IMG/VR virus record: IMGVR_UViG_3300025138_000241
Coordinates: 1 to 28,979 of that record
Strand: one strand, 5' to 3'
Source: a virus
Length of the DNA stretch: 28,979 nt
Part shown: positions 14,120 through 20,804 of the stretch, piece by piece
How positions within the stretch are numbered: the stretch's first letter is position 1
Layout: each line of letters starts with the position of its first letter
Notes under the pieces: model-generated
What the model was told of the DNA's origin: nothing
Seen by the model: only the letters and a program-made list of their open reading frames with translations
Databases searched by the model: none
Program-made: the position numbers and the translations under genes

Positions 14120-15793
14120 TTAAAATGGTAAACTGTCGGTTATTACTTCAAACTTTTTGGAGGCCAAAGAAATATCTTTATAAATTCCGCCGGCAGTAAA
14201 ATCGGGCGCTATATCAAAATCACCCAATTGGCCGTTTTCTTTTCGTTTAACTTTTTCAACATACATTTTAACAATGTCTGAATTATATTGGGTTTTCTGT
14301 CCTATGCAACGAAACACAATCATTCCGTTATATGCTTTATTAAAGAAATCAGCGCTTCCGGATATATCGTAAAGAGTTGGTTTTTTATAACTGCCATTGT
14401 CCGATTCGATTTTTCTTGGATGGGCCACCAAAAATAAATGTGTGTTTGTTTGCTGACAAAATTGCGTTATTTGCGAAAGCGCTTTTCCGATGTAAGAATG
14501 GTCACGTTGCGCCGAATGGTCAAGCATATTCCACGGGTCAATTACGCAAACGTTAATCCCTTTTTGAAATACCAAATCCCTGAAGGCGTTTAATATACCC
14601 TCCAACGTTAAATTTTCTAAATCAATTTTAACCCAAAAGAAATGATCCTGAATAAAATCTTTGGTTTGGTTTAAGTCATCGTTATTACAATTCTTTTCAT
14701 TTAATTTATTTGCAATTCGTTTAATGTGGCCCTCATAAGGAAATGATTCAGGTGAAAACATAGCGCATCGCATATCATAACGCGTTGCCATATTGCAGCA
14801 TATTTGGTCAACAACGTCAGATTTACCGGCGTTTGGTATTCCGGTCACAACTGTCCATTCACCCGGTGACATTTTAAAGTAATTATCTGAGTTTGGCAAT
14901 CCGATTGAATAGTTCTTGACACCGTTTTCATTATAGTTTAAAACATTATCCCAAATATTATCAATGTTTAGAATGCCTTCCAATGGGAAGTTTTTAGCGC
15001 CTTTTATTATATTACGCAACGTTTCCCCTCCCTTTGACATTAAGACCTCGTTAGCGTCTTTAAAATCGCCAAATTCAACGTATTTGCAACGATATGCGCC
15101 GAACCTTCTGGCTAATTCATTACGGAGTTCGATTCCCGGATTGTCATTGTCGGTGCAAATTATAATCTGTTTTTTATCTTTAAAATATTCAAAACAATTA
15201 TCCAGATATTCTAAACGTTGATTTCCTTTTGATGCACCATTTGGAACGCTACAAACGGAATACAAACCGGATTCGTGTAATGAAAGCGCATCCATTTCAC
15301 CCTCTACAATATAAACCGTTTCCATTTCTTTGACATTGTCAAGGCCGTAAAATACAAGTTCAGCGCCAGAAACCATTTTAAAATTCTTTTCGGAATCTCT
15401 ATATTTTACATTTAACAATTCATTATCACGGTAGTAATTGAAATTAATTGCGCGGCGCTTTTTACCTACTTGCGGAAAAAACTGTAATGATTCGCCGATT
15501 TTCCAATGTACCAAAGTTGGTTCTGTTATCCCTCGTTTATTAAACCATTCAACAACTCGCGATGTCAGATTTACTTTTATTTTTTCGGGTTTAACGTATT
15601 CGGGTTTTTTCTGAAATTTAGTTGTGCCGCTAAATCCGCAGTTGTGACAATTAAATAAACCTTGATCCAAATCAACAGATAAACATTTGTCGCGTTTGTT
15701 TTTACGTGTTGCGCTGCATTCCGGGCATTGTGTTTTAATTTTGCCGATTGATTTATTGCCGACATCAATATTAAAATCGTTAAAAGTTTTCAT
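14120..15793 (-). CDS. Bifunctional primase-helicase (zinc ribbon + Toprim + DnaB-like ATPase)
   Basis: 557 aa, similar in plan to T7 gp4. An N-terminal zinc ribbon (C23-x2-C26 ... C49-x2-C52) reads template for priming. The Toprim domain has VEGEMDAL (E164) and CTDNDNPG (D215, D217). The hexameric helicase domain has Walker A GIPNAGKS (318-325), a Walker B-like VCVIDPWN (D419), and LVAHPRK (455-461). It would make primers and unwind DNA at the phage fork. No phage DNA polymerase is visible in the window, so host polymerase is probably recruited. Starts just downstream of a nuclease-like gene and a TATTTTTA element. Confidence 0.93.
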   Translation of the reverse strand: MKTFNDFNIDVGNKSIGKIKTQCPECSATRKNKRDKCLSVDLDQGLFNCHNCGFSGTTKFQKKPEYVKPEKIKVNLTSRVVEWFNKRGITEPTLVHWKIGESLQFFPQVGKKRRAINFNYYRDNELLNVKYRDSEKNFKMVSGAELVFYGLDNVKEMETVYIVEGEMDALSLHESGLYSVCSVPNGASKGNQRLEYLDNCFEYFKDKKQIIICTDNDNPGIELRNELARRFGAYRCKYVEFGDFKDANEVLMSKGGETLRNIIKGAKNFPLEGILNIDNIWDNVLNYNENGVKNYSIGLPNSDNYFKMSPGEWTVVTGIPNAGKSDVVDQICCNMATRYDMRCAMFSPESFPYEGHIKRIANKLNEKNCNNDDLNQTKDFIQDHFFWVKIDLENLTLEGILNAFRDLVFQKGINVCVIDPWNMLDHSAQRDHSYIGKALSQITQFCQQTNTHLFLVAHPRKIESDNGSYKKPTLYDISGSADFFNKAYNGMIVFRCIGQKTQYNSDIVKMYVEKVKRKENGQLGDFDIAPDFTAGGIYKDISLASKKFEVITDSLPF

Positions 15794-15839
15794 TTGTTAT
15801 AGTTTTGTTTTGGCTAAAGTAAAAATATTTTTTTAATTA

Positions 15840-16355
15840 TTACAAGTTTTTCAGAAATAAAAGTTCATCTTCATTAACTAATTTGTTTTGATCCAAGCAA
15901 TAGGCCATTACTCGGGTTTGTCTTAAATTGGATTCCTGAAATAACATTTCGTTTGTTGCATATCCTTTGAACTGATAGTTTGGATATTTTTCACAAACAA
16001 AAAAAGCAAACAAATCAACATCGCATTTGTTAAACTTGGGAACCATTAGCGGGAATTGTTTTTGTGATGTCTTTACATCAACGGACATTGAAAGCCAATT
16101 GCAATCGTAATCATCTGTTTTTTGACGCTTTGAAGTGTTTTTAATTTCAAAATCTGGAAACGTGTTTTTTTCGCGACAAAATATGTATTCAGCGCCAAAT
16201 CCAAAAACGTTTAAGTTAACGCCACCAAATTCAGCAACACGGCCCGCACCATCCCAACCGGTTTTTTCTTTGTTAGATTGGCGCATTTCAGCCACTAATT
16301 CAACAATCTTTTGTTCGTGAATGTCTAACGTGTATATTTCATTTATTTGCAGCAT
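15840..16355 (-). CDS. PD-(D/E)XK nuclease-like protein (171 aa)
   Basis: 171 aa. Catalytic-type residues are visible as GFGAEYIFCRE (E56), FPDFEI (D68) and MSVDVKTSQ (D93-x-K95), consistent with a PD-(D/E)XK core of about 100 residues. Three cysteines in the second half (C111, C121, C153) show no clear zinc pattern. It is placed between the winged-helix replication gene (start of this gene one base after its stop) and the primase-helicase, so a role in replication or DNA repair is likely. The substrate cannot be told. Confidence 0.72.
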   Translation of the reverse strand: MLQINEIYTLDIHEQKIVELVAEMRQSNKEKTGWDGAGRVAEFGGVNLNVFGFGAEYIFCREKNTFPDFEIKNTSKRQKTDDYDCNWLSMSVDVKTSQKQFPLMVPKFNKCDVDLFAFFVCEKYPNYQFKGYATNEMLFQESNLRQTRVMAYCLDQNKLVNEDELLFLKNL

Positions 16356-16356
16356 A

Positions 16357-17280
16357 TTATTGATTTTTTATTATATAGGTTTTTAGTTCATTAAATTCAT
16401 TGGTTTGCATTAATTGTTTTAAATGAAATTCAAATAGTTCACCGCCTTTTGTTTTGGCGCCTAATTCTTGTTTTCCATCCGCTGCGCTTGTATATATATA
16501 AAACTCATTTAATCCCTTTACTTTTTGAAATCCTATTGGTTTTGTTTTTGATTTTTGCATCAGCATAAAACGATCAATATATTTAATCCCGTTTTTATCT
16601 AAATTTCTAAACTTTAAAATACTTAAAAAATTAGTTTGCCAGAAATCATCGGCCCGCAAGAACTTTGTGATATTGTAAACATCGCGCAAATCATATTTAT
16701 CAATTCTTTGAATTTTGTCAAGACAATCCATCCAACGGTTTTTTTGATTTTGTGTTTTGGGCTTATATTGAATTGGAAATAATTCTACAAAATGCGGGAA
16801 CGCCTTTAAAACGGTTAAATTGTATTGTGGCGTTTTCGATTTCGTGGGTATTTCTTCTTTTAGTATTTCTTTAGTTATATAGTTTATATTAGTATTACTT
16901 TGTTGCGGATTTACCGGGCCCGGTTTAACCGCCGCGGTTTTCACCGTTGCGGTTTTTCCCGTTGCGGTGGGCTTTACCTTCTTAGGTTTGTCATTTAGAT
17001 AATAATTATAACCGGCAAATTTTCCGCCTTTTCTTATTTCTTTACGTACTAAAAACCCCGAATTTATTAGCTCTTTTAAACGTGTATTAATGGCGTCTTT
17101 TCCATCCTTAAAATGGCCGCAAATAAACTGAACGGTCATTTCTGTTTTTGATTCGTGTGAAAAAAGCCAACAATATAATCCGGTTGCGCTTGATGAAATT
17201 CCTTTATGCCTGAATATAGTGTTTGGCACGATTGTAAACCTTTCGAATTTCTTTGGTTTATATATTTTGTTTATGTCCAT
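16357..17280 (-). CDS. Replication initiator/organiser with winged-helix domain (307 aa)
   Basis: 307 aa. The N-terminal domain (about 10-95) is a winged helix like those of phage O/DnaD-type replication proteins: FTIVPNTIFRHKGISSSATG, then CGHFKDGKDAINTRLKELIN and GFLVRKEIRKGGKFAGYNYY. A Pro/Thr/Lys-rich linker (about 97-130) is low complexity and includes repeated T-A-x-K-T-A units. The C-terminal half (about 150-307) is helical, with WQTNFLSILKFRNLDKN, similar to replisome organisers that bind the helicase or its loader. It likely binds the origin and recruits the primase-helicase encoded two genes on. A hairpin leader precedes the gene. Confidence 0.75.
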   Translation of the reverse strand: MDINKIYKPKKFERFTIVPNTIFRHKGISSSATGLYCWLFSHESKTEMTVQFICGHFKDGKDAINTRLKELINSGFLVRKEIRKGGKFAGYNYYLNDKPKKVKPTATGKTATVKTAAVKPGPVNPQQSNTNINYITKEILKEEIPTKSKTPQYNLTVLKAFPHFVELFPIQYKPKTQNQKNRWMDCLDKIQRIDKYDLRDVYNITKFLRADDFWQTNFLSILKFRNLDKNGIKYIDRFMLMQKSKTKPIGFQKVKGLNEFYIYTSAADGKQELGAKTKGGELFEFHLKQLMQTNEFNELKTYIIKNQ

Positions 17281-17283
17281 AGT

Positions 17284-17338
17284 AAAAAAATAACCCTATC
17301 AAATCAGCGGTTGCGGGCGCGTCATCAATAGGGTATTG
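17284..17338 (-). terminator. Hairpin with T run upstream of the replication gene (terminator or attenuator)
   Basis: Arms ACCCTAT (17293-17299) and ATAGGGT (17328-17334) enclose a 28-base GC-rich loop; the minus strand then has a run of seven T ending just before ATG 17280. It can terminate transcription from the upstream 81-aa gene, but it also lies downstream of the TATATTTG box at 17371-17378, so it would sit in the leader of any transcript from there. Confidence 0.5.
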
Positions 17339-17350
17339 AAAAAAGTTAGT

Positions 17351-17361
17351 GTTGCCGCAAC
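17351..17361. promoter_or_regulatory. Operator-like palindrome GTTGCCGCAAC
   Basis: A perfect 5-bp dyad around one central base lies 9 bases downstream of the TATATTTG box. A similar GTTGCAAC dyad lies just downstream of the promoter at 19666-19697, so both could be sites for one regulator, for example the 65-aa HTH protein. Speculative. Confidence 0.3.
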
Positions 17362-17370
17362 TCAACTTTA

Positions 17371-17397
17371 CAAATATAAAAAATAATCTTTTACAAA
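17371..17397 (-). promoter_or_regulatory. Promoter-like element (TTTG-N15-TATATTTG)
   Basis: The minus strand has TATATTTG (17378-17371), a full match to the Bacteroidota -7 box, and TTTG at 17397-17394. The spacing of 15 is two short of the usual 17-23. It lies 90 bases before ATG 17280, with a hairpin between. Confidence 0.35.
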
Positions 17398-17636
17398 ATG
17401 TGATTATATTTCACATTGTCACAAAAAGAACGCAAATCATTAAATATTTTTTTTAGTTCATCAATATCAATTTCTGAATCTTCATATTTAAACCATAGCA
17501 ATTCAATCAATAAATCAAATTCAACCCGCGTTGATGTACCAACATAGTGATATGTTACGGCAATTTTATCCGATTTGGATTGTGTCCACCTAATTTTTTG
17601 ATTTGAATCATCAAAATAAACCCCCTTATATTTCAT
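17391..17636 (-). CDS. Small protein of unknown function (81 aa)
   Basis: 81 aa starting MKYKGVYFDDSNQKIRWTQS. The first half looks like paired beta strands (VYFDDSNQKIRWTQSKSDKI, AVTYHYVGTS), the second half is an acidic helix (FKYEDSEIDIDELKKIFNDL). No motif or membrane segment is recognised. It starts 12 bases after the VRR-NUC stop and is followed by a hairpin, so it ends the recombination operon. Function unknown. Confidence 0.65.
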   Translation of the reverse strand: MKYKGVYFDDSNQKIRWTQSKSDKIAVTYHYVGTSTRVEFDLLIELLWFKYEDSEIDIDELKKIFNDLRSFCDNVKYNHIL

Positions 17637-17648
17637 TTTTTTTAACTT

Positions 17649-18026
17649 TTAAATTTCATTATTAAAGTATTTGTTTATAGTGTTAATACAATCGTCAAAA
17701 TTATTATGCCAATCAACCGCCCAGTTGCAGTTTTCAAGCCATTTAAGCCACTTTATTTGATTTGGTGTAGGTTTGTTATATTTGTACTTTAACTCGAGCG
17801 CTAAACCGCCCTTGTTTTTGTTAGGCGTAAATATCAGTAAATCAGGGATTCCGGGCTTTGCGCCCAGATACTTCATTTTGTATTGTTCGAATGGCGTTCT
17901 TTTACCTTCGTTCATTGGATGAGTGTAAATTGTTCCGGGATATTGCATTTCGATGTAATTCATAACGGCCCTCTGAAGCTGATCTTCACCCTTTAAATAT
18001 TTTTGATATGGATTTATTTTTGCCAT
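17649..18026 (-). CDS. VRR-NUC domain nuclease
   Basis: 125 aa, nearly all VRR-NUC domain. Visible motifs are GEDQLQRAVMNYI (E14), GAKPGIPDLLIF (D62), GLALELKYKYNKPTPNQ (E78-x-K80 and Q90), and the usual final helix WLKWLENCNWAV. The family includes phage and FAN1-type nucleases acting on branched DNA, so resolution of recombination or replication intermediates before packaging is a reasonable role. It starts two bases after the stop of the 46-aa gene, in an operon with a RecE-like nuclease and a DnaA-like protein. Confidence 0.9.
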   Translation of the reverse strand: MAKINPYQKYLKGEDQLQRAVMNYIEMQYPGTIYTHPMNEGKRTPFEQYKMKYLGAKPGIPDLLIFTPNKNKGGLALELKYKYNKPTPNQIKWLKWLENCNWAVDWHNNFDDCINTINKYFNNEI

Positions 18027-18028
18027 TT

Positions 18029-18169
18029 TTATATTTCGTTATCCAAAACGCCAATTATCTTCCTAATTTCAGAGCGTTCAAATTCGCCAATAAATATTTT
18101 ATCATCCGAAATAAGCGTTAATTTATAGTAATCCTTTTTTGTTTTTTTTATTTTAATTTGTAACGCCAT
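18029..18169 (-). CDS. Small basic protein (46 aa)
   Basis: 46 aa beginning MALQIKIKKTKKDYYKLTLI. The gene starts 17 bases inside the 3' end of the DnaA-like gene and ends two bases before the VRR-NUC start; this tight fit supports it. The predicted fold is two or three strands (YKLTLISDDKIFIGEF) followed by a helix (ERSEIRKIIGVLDN). No family recognised. It may help one of its neighbours in DNA binding; this is inference. Confidence 0.55.
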   Translation of the reverse strand: MALQIKIKKTKKDYYKLTLISDDKIFIGEFERSEIRKIIGVLDNEI

Positions 18170-18542
18170 TTTTTAATTTTTTATTTTCGTTTTTTAATAT
18201 ATCGTTTTCAATCAAAAGTGAATTATATTTATAAACCATTGATTCGGCGCTGATAGTATAATCATTTATTTCATTAAAAACAAGTTTTTTTAAATTTTCA
18301 AATCTTTGATTAAATACTTTATCAAATCGAATCCAATCATCAATGTTTTTTAAGCTATGAATTACTGAAGCGTGATCACGGCCAACGGCTTCAGAAATCA
18401 CTTTCATTGAAAACCTCGTTGTGTTACGCGCCAACCAATAGAATGCAGCGCGGGCCATTACAATATCCCTTTGCCTTGAGTTTTCACGAATATCAACGTT
18501 GTAGTAATTATTTACATTTTTTATTAAATCTTCTAAAGTCAT
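18153..18542 (-). CDS. Orphan DnaA domain IV-like DNA-binding protein (129 aa)
   Basis: 129 aa. Residues 1-70 align by eye with the C-terminal DNA-binding domain of DnaA: TLEDLIKNVNNYYNV, then RQRDIVMARAAFYWLARNTT and ISEAVGRDHASVIHSLKNI. The AAA+ ATPase and N-terminal domains are absent. The DnaA signature GRDHTT is GRDHAS here (56-59), so the two Thr that contact the DnaA box in E. coli are Ala and Ser. The C-terminal part (about 108-126, LLIENDILKNENKKLKN) is a short coiled coil. It could bind the phage origin, compete with host DnaA, or regulate genes. Gene order: right after the RecE-like gene (3-base gap). Confidence 0.8.
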   Translation of the reverse strand: MTLEDLIKNVNNYYNVDIRENSRQRDIVMARAAFYWLARNTTRFSMKVISEAVGRDHASVIHSLKNIDDWIRFDKVFNQRFENLKKLVFNEINDYTISAESMVYKYNSLLIENDILKNENKKLKNGVTN

Positions 18543-18545
18543 TTT

Positions 18546-19307
18546 TTATAGTATTAAAGAACCGTCATTATTAAATTCATTCCAAATAAAACCCGATATT
18601 ATTCCGGTTTCAGCATATATTTTCCAGTCATTAAAAGCACGTTGCCAACCTTTGCGCCCTTGTTGAATCATTTCATCGCTTAACGCGTAAACCTCAACAG
18701 AAAACGGCCAATTAGTTTCAACGGCTATAAAGCGAAAGTTTTCAGCCGGAACGCCTAACATATCGGAATAAAAGGCGCATTGTAAATGATAGCCATATTT
18801 ATAAACATCTCGGCGAAATGCAATTGGTGAATTGTCTTGGCACGTTTTAACATCCGAAATAAAATTTTCAACGCGGTTTAAAACGTCGGGCCGAATGCGA
18901 ACATCGATGTCATCGTGTTTTTTGTAATGTGACAATTCAATTTCGCCTTTACAATATTTTTGGGCCAAATCGTGGTTTCTAAAATTATCTAAAATCTTTG
19001 TGATTTTATTATGTTCATCAAAACCCAATAGCAATTTGCCTTCAGATTTTTTTGATTCGATTTCAAACGCTTCTTTTCCGGCCTTTGTGCGGCGGTCAAT
19101 CTTTGGCATAATGTGATAATCCTTGTAATAAAGTTCGGGTTCTAACATAGCGCAATGAACCGCTGAACCTAATGCCATTGCAGATGATTCAAATGGCTTT
19201 TGTTTTAAGAAATGATAAACAGATTTCTTGTGTATTGTTTTAAGGCCTGAAGCGCTTATTCCGGGTGATGAATGATAAACTTCATTCGCATCAAATTGTG
19301 TTTTCAT
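18546..19307 (-). CDS. RecE-like exonuclease, PD-(D/E)XK family
   Basis: 253 aa, about the size of the phage RecE nuclease core. Motifs are GLKTIHKKSVYHFL (21-34), ALGSAVHCAMLEPE (H51), IRPDVL (D141), ISDVKTC (D152-x-K154) and YGYHLQCAFYSDML (Q176), the conserved order of the putative exodeoxyribonuclease 8 PDDEXK-like group. It would degrade one strand from double-strand ends to give substrate for an annealing protein. An ERF-like candidate and a protein with an SSB-style tail lie upstream in the same module, making a coherent recombination set. Confidence 0.9.
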   Translation of the reverse strand: MKTQFDANEVYHSSPGISASGLKTIHKKSVYHFLKQKPFESSAMALGSAVHCAMLEPELYYKDYHIMPKIDRRTKAGKEAFEIESKKSEGKLLLGFDEHNKITKILDNFRNHDLAQKYCKGEIELSHYKKHDDIDVRIRPDVLNRVENFISDVKTCQDNSPIAFRRDVYKYGYHLQCAFYSDMLGVPAENFRFIAVETNWPFSVEVYALSDEMIQQGRKGWQRAFNDWKIYAETGIISGFIWNEFNNDGSLIL

Positions 19308-19311
19308 AGTT

Positions 19312-19428
19312 TTAACAGTCGTTTAAAATGTGATCGGTTTGTTCTTGAATAATACCGTTTAATTTTTCGATTTTGTTTTCCATCGCTTCAATGCGATATT
19401 GCAAAAATTTAAGTGTTTCAACGTTCAT
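19312..19428 (-). CDS. Small coiled-coil protein (38 aa)
   Basis: 38 aa starting MNVETLKFLQYRIEAMENKI. The whole sequence fits a single amphipathic helix with heptad-like hydrophobic spacing, so it could dimerise. It ends 4 bases before the RecE-like start. Short phage coiled-coil proteins at such places are common but their function is usually unknown. Confidence 0.5.
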   Translation of the reverse strand: MNVETLKFLQYRIEAMENKIEKLNGIIQEQTDHILNDC

Positions 19429-19435
19429 AGTGTTT

Positions 19436-19462
19436 AAATTAAAAGGGCCGCGTTAACGGCCC
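19436..19462 (-). terminator. Hairpin, probable weak terminator
   Basis: A perfect 6-bp GGGCCG/CGGCCC stem (19445-19462, loop of 6) is followed on the minus strand by CTTTTAATTT. It lies between the 50-aa gene stop (19476) and the 38-aa gene start (19428). The T run is interrupted, so read-through into the RecE-like gene is likely. Confidence 0.55.
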
Positions 19463-19475
19463 GGTTTGTTATTAA

Positions 19476-19628
19476 TTATTTTGATAATTGCTTTGCTATT
19501 TTAAACGCTTTAATAAATGATAATTCACAAGTCATTAGCGTAATTAATAACTCACCTTCTAAGCTGTTGTCTTTAAATGATGTTTTAGCGATAATGTTTG
19601 CTCTTGTAGTGTTTGATATTGTAGTCAT
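19476..19628 (-). CDS. Small protein of unknown function (50 aa)
   Basis: 50 aa starting MTTISNTTRANIIAKTSFKD. Mostly helical by composition, with a basic C-terminus (FKIAKQLSK) and one Cys. It is the first gene after the best promoter in the window (TTTG-N20-TATCTTTG, 19666-19697), so it is likely to be expressed early and strongly. Such leader-position small genes often encode host-takeover factors, but nothing in this sequence proves it. Family not recognised. Confidence 0.55.
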   Translation of the reverse strand: MTTISNTTRANIIAKTSFKDNSLEGELLITLMTCELSFIKAFKIAKQLSK

Positions 19629-19653
19629 ATTATGTTTATTTTGTGGTTGCTTC

Positions 19654-19661
19654 GTTGCAAC
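19654..19661. promoter_or_regulatory. Operator-like palindrome GTTGCAAC
   Basis: A perfect 8-bp palindrome lies 4 bases past the -7 box of the 19666-19697 promoter, near the expected start of transcription. An extra GTTGC half-site lies at 19646-19650. It resembles the dyad at 17351-17361. Regulator unknown. Confidence 0.3.
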
Positions 19662-19665
19662 ACTT

Positions 19666-19697
19666 CAAAGATATATATTATTTTAGTTATAAACAAA
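19666..19697 (-). promoter_or_regulatory. Bacteroidota-type promoter (TTTG-N20-TATCTTTG)
   Basis: Minus strand: TTTG at 19697-19694, 20 bases, then TATCTTTG at 19673-19666. Both boxes and the spacing match the Bacteroidota housekeeping consensus. It lies 37 bases before ATG 19628 and downstream of a strong terminator. This is the best promoter I see and the main evidence for host phylum from regulation. Confidence 0.65.
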
Positions 19698-19726
19698 TAA
19701 TAAACAATTTATTTTCAAAATAATGT

Positions 19727-19756
19727 AAAAAAAAAGCGATCCCCGAAGGAACCGCC
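19727..19756 (-). terminator. Strong Rho-independent terminator
   Basis: On the minus strand an 8-bp stem (19748-19755 paired with 19736-19743, two G-T pairs) with a TTCG tetraloop is followed by nine T. It ends the small operon of HTH, ERF-like and DUF736-like genes (last stop 19782). Confidence 0.88.
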
Positions 19757-19781
19757 AATTGTTTTGAATGTCAATAATTAA

Positions 19782-20030
19782 TTAAAACGGTAAATCATCA
19801 CCGCCTTCAGCAACCGGGGCCGCTTCTTGTTTAACATAAGGATCACTTAATTTCAATGAAAAGAATTTTCCTTTTGCGCCATCTTTAACCCAAGCCGCAA
19901 TTTGTTGTTCGCTGCCATCTTGCAGTTTGATAGTTCCCGAATACTCCGGTTGGTTGTCTGAAGTTTTGTTTGTGTTCTTAAATAAACTTCCGTTTCCATT
20001 TTGGTGTTCATACTTTTTGTCAATACTCAT
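19782..20030 (-). CDS. DUF736-like small protein with SSB-style DDLPF tail (82 aa)
   Basis: 82 aa. The core (about 10-65) has NGNGSLFKNTNKTSDNQPEY, SGTIKLQDGSEQQIAAWVKD and GKFFSLKLSDPY, the strand pattern of DUF736-type proteins. A flexible Ala/Pro/Gly linker then leads to the C-terminal GGDDLPF. An acidic DD[IL]PF tail is the hallmark by which SSB recruits partner enzymes. I infer that this is a short ssDNA-binding or SSB-mimic protein. It starts 6 bases after the ERF-like gene, which favours a joint role in annealing or recombination. DNA binding is not proven by the sequence. Confidence 0.7.
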   Translation of the reverse strand: MSIDKKYEHQNGNGSLFKNTNKTSDNQPEYSGTIKLQDGSEQQIAAWVKDGAKGKFFSLKLSDPYVKQEAAPVAEGGDDLPF

Positions 20031-20036
20031 TTTTAT

Positions 20037-20534
20037 TTATTTTAAATTAAACTTACTTACTATTTTATCTTTATATTCTTTTTTCATTTTAAAGGTGTTT
20101 AAAACCTTTTCCGCTTGGTCTTTAGTAGCTTTTAACGTTGCATTTAATTGCGCTTCCGTTAACCACTTTTTATCATCCTTAAGGGCCGTTGTTTGATTCT
20201 TAACGGCGTTTTGTACTTCATTAGCTGAAGCAATTGACGTATCAATTCCGATACCTAAATAACCCAATGCGCGGCCCAATGCTGAAGTAAACCCGTTTTC
20301 AACAAATGATGTTTTGTTTATATATGACGAATCGCGATATTCTTGTGAATGTGCCGTTGCAACAAAATGACCTTCGTTATTGCAAATCGTTACTTTAAAA
20401 ATCCCTTCTTTGTCGTCAATTGAAACAATTGTTTCGTTAATTTGCCAACCTTCAAACTCTGGTTGACTTCTAAAATAAATAAGGCGTTCGTTAACTGTAA
20501 TGTAATCTTTGCCTTTGATGTTAATGGTTTTCAT
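20037..20534 (-). CDS. Putative single-strand annealing/recombination protein (ERF-like)
   Basis: 165 aa. The central pattern is INKTSFVENGFTSALGRALG then YLGIGIDTSIASANEVQNAV (about 72-111), with an N-terminal VNERLIYFRSQPEF stretch. It resembles a widespread phage family in which an E-x-x-x-TSAxGRAL motif is followed by IASAxEV; such proteins are usually compared with ERF-type annealing proteins. The C-terminal 50 residues are a Lys-rich helical tail. Neighbours fit: a protein with an SSB-like tail directly after and a RecE-like exonuclease in the next operon. The exact class (ERF, Rad52-like or other) cannot be settled by eye. Confidence 0.6.
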   Translation of the reverse strand: MKTINIKGKDYITVNERLIYFRSQPEFEGWQINETIVSIDDKEGIFKVTICNNEGHFVATAHSQEYRDSSYINKTSFVENGFTSALGRALGYLGIGIDTSIASANEVQNAVKNQTTALKDDKKWLTEAQLNATLKATKDQAEKVLNTFKMKKEYKDKIVSKFNLK

Positions 20535-20544
20535 ATAGTTGTTT

Positions 20545-20742
20545 TTAAATGTTTAAGTTTTCTGTTATTTGGCCCAAATTAAATTTATTCCCTTGCAACA
20601 ATAGCACTTCGCCAATGGTGAAAGTTTTCGGATTTTTTAATCGTGATTTTAATGTTGGCATTGTGCAATTTAGTAAACCGCAAACCTCATAACGCTTTAA
20701 TTTTAAGCGTTTCATTTCGCCCTTGAAGTGTTGTTCAAACAT
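20545..20742 (-). CDS. Small helix-turn-helix protein (65 aa)
   Basis: 65 aa. The segment KLKRYEVCGLLNCTMPTLKS (about 14-33) followed by RLKNPKTFTIGEVLLLQGNK reads as a Cro/CI-like or excisionase-like helix-turn-helix with a short C-terminal helix. It is the first gene after the terminator that ends the tail module, so it may open the early region and act as a regulator; the dyads at 17351 and 19654 are possible targets. It lacks the dimerisation domain of full repressors. A TATTTTTG box lies at 20766-20773, 23 bases before the start. Confidence 0.6.
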   Translation of the reverse strand: MFEQHFKGEMKRLKLKRYEVCGLLNCTMPTLKSRLKNPKTFTIGEVLLLQGNKFNLGQITENLNI

Positions 20743-20765
20743 ATTTTTTAATTGTTTATTTGATG

Positions 20766-20773
20766 CAAAAATA
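20766..20773 (-). promoter_or_regulatory. Promoter-like -7 box TATTTTTG before the HTH gene
   Basis: The minus strand reads TATTTTTG, a match to TAnnTTTG, 23 bases before ATG 20742 and downstream of the tail-module terminator. No -33 TTG appears at 17-23 bases, so support is partial. Confidence 0.35.
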
Positions 20774-20804
20774 AAAAAAAACTTTCAATAAAAAAAGTAT
20801 TACA

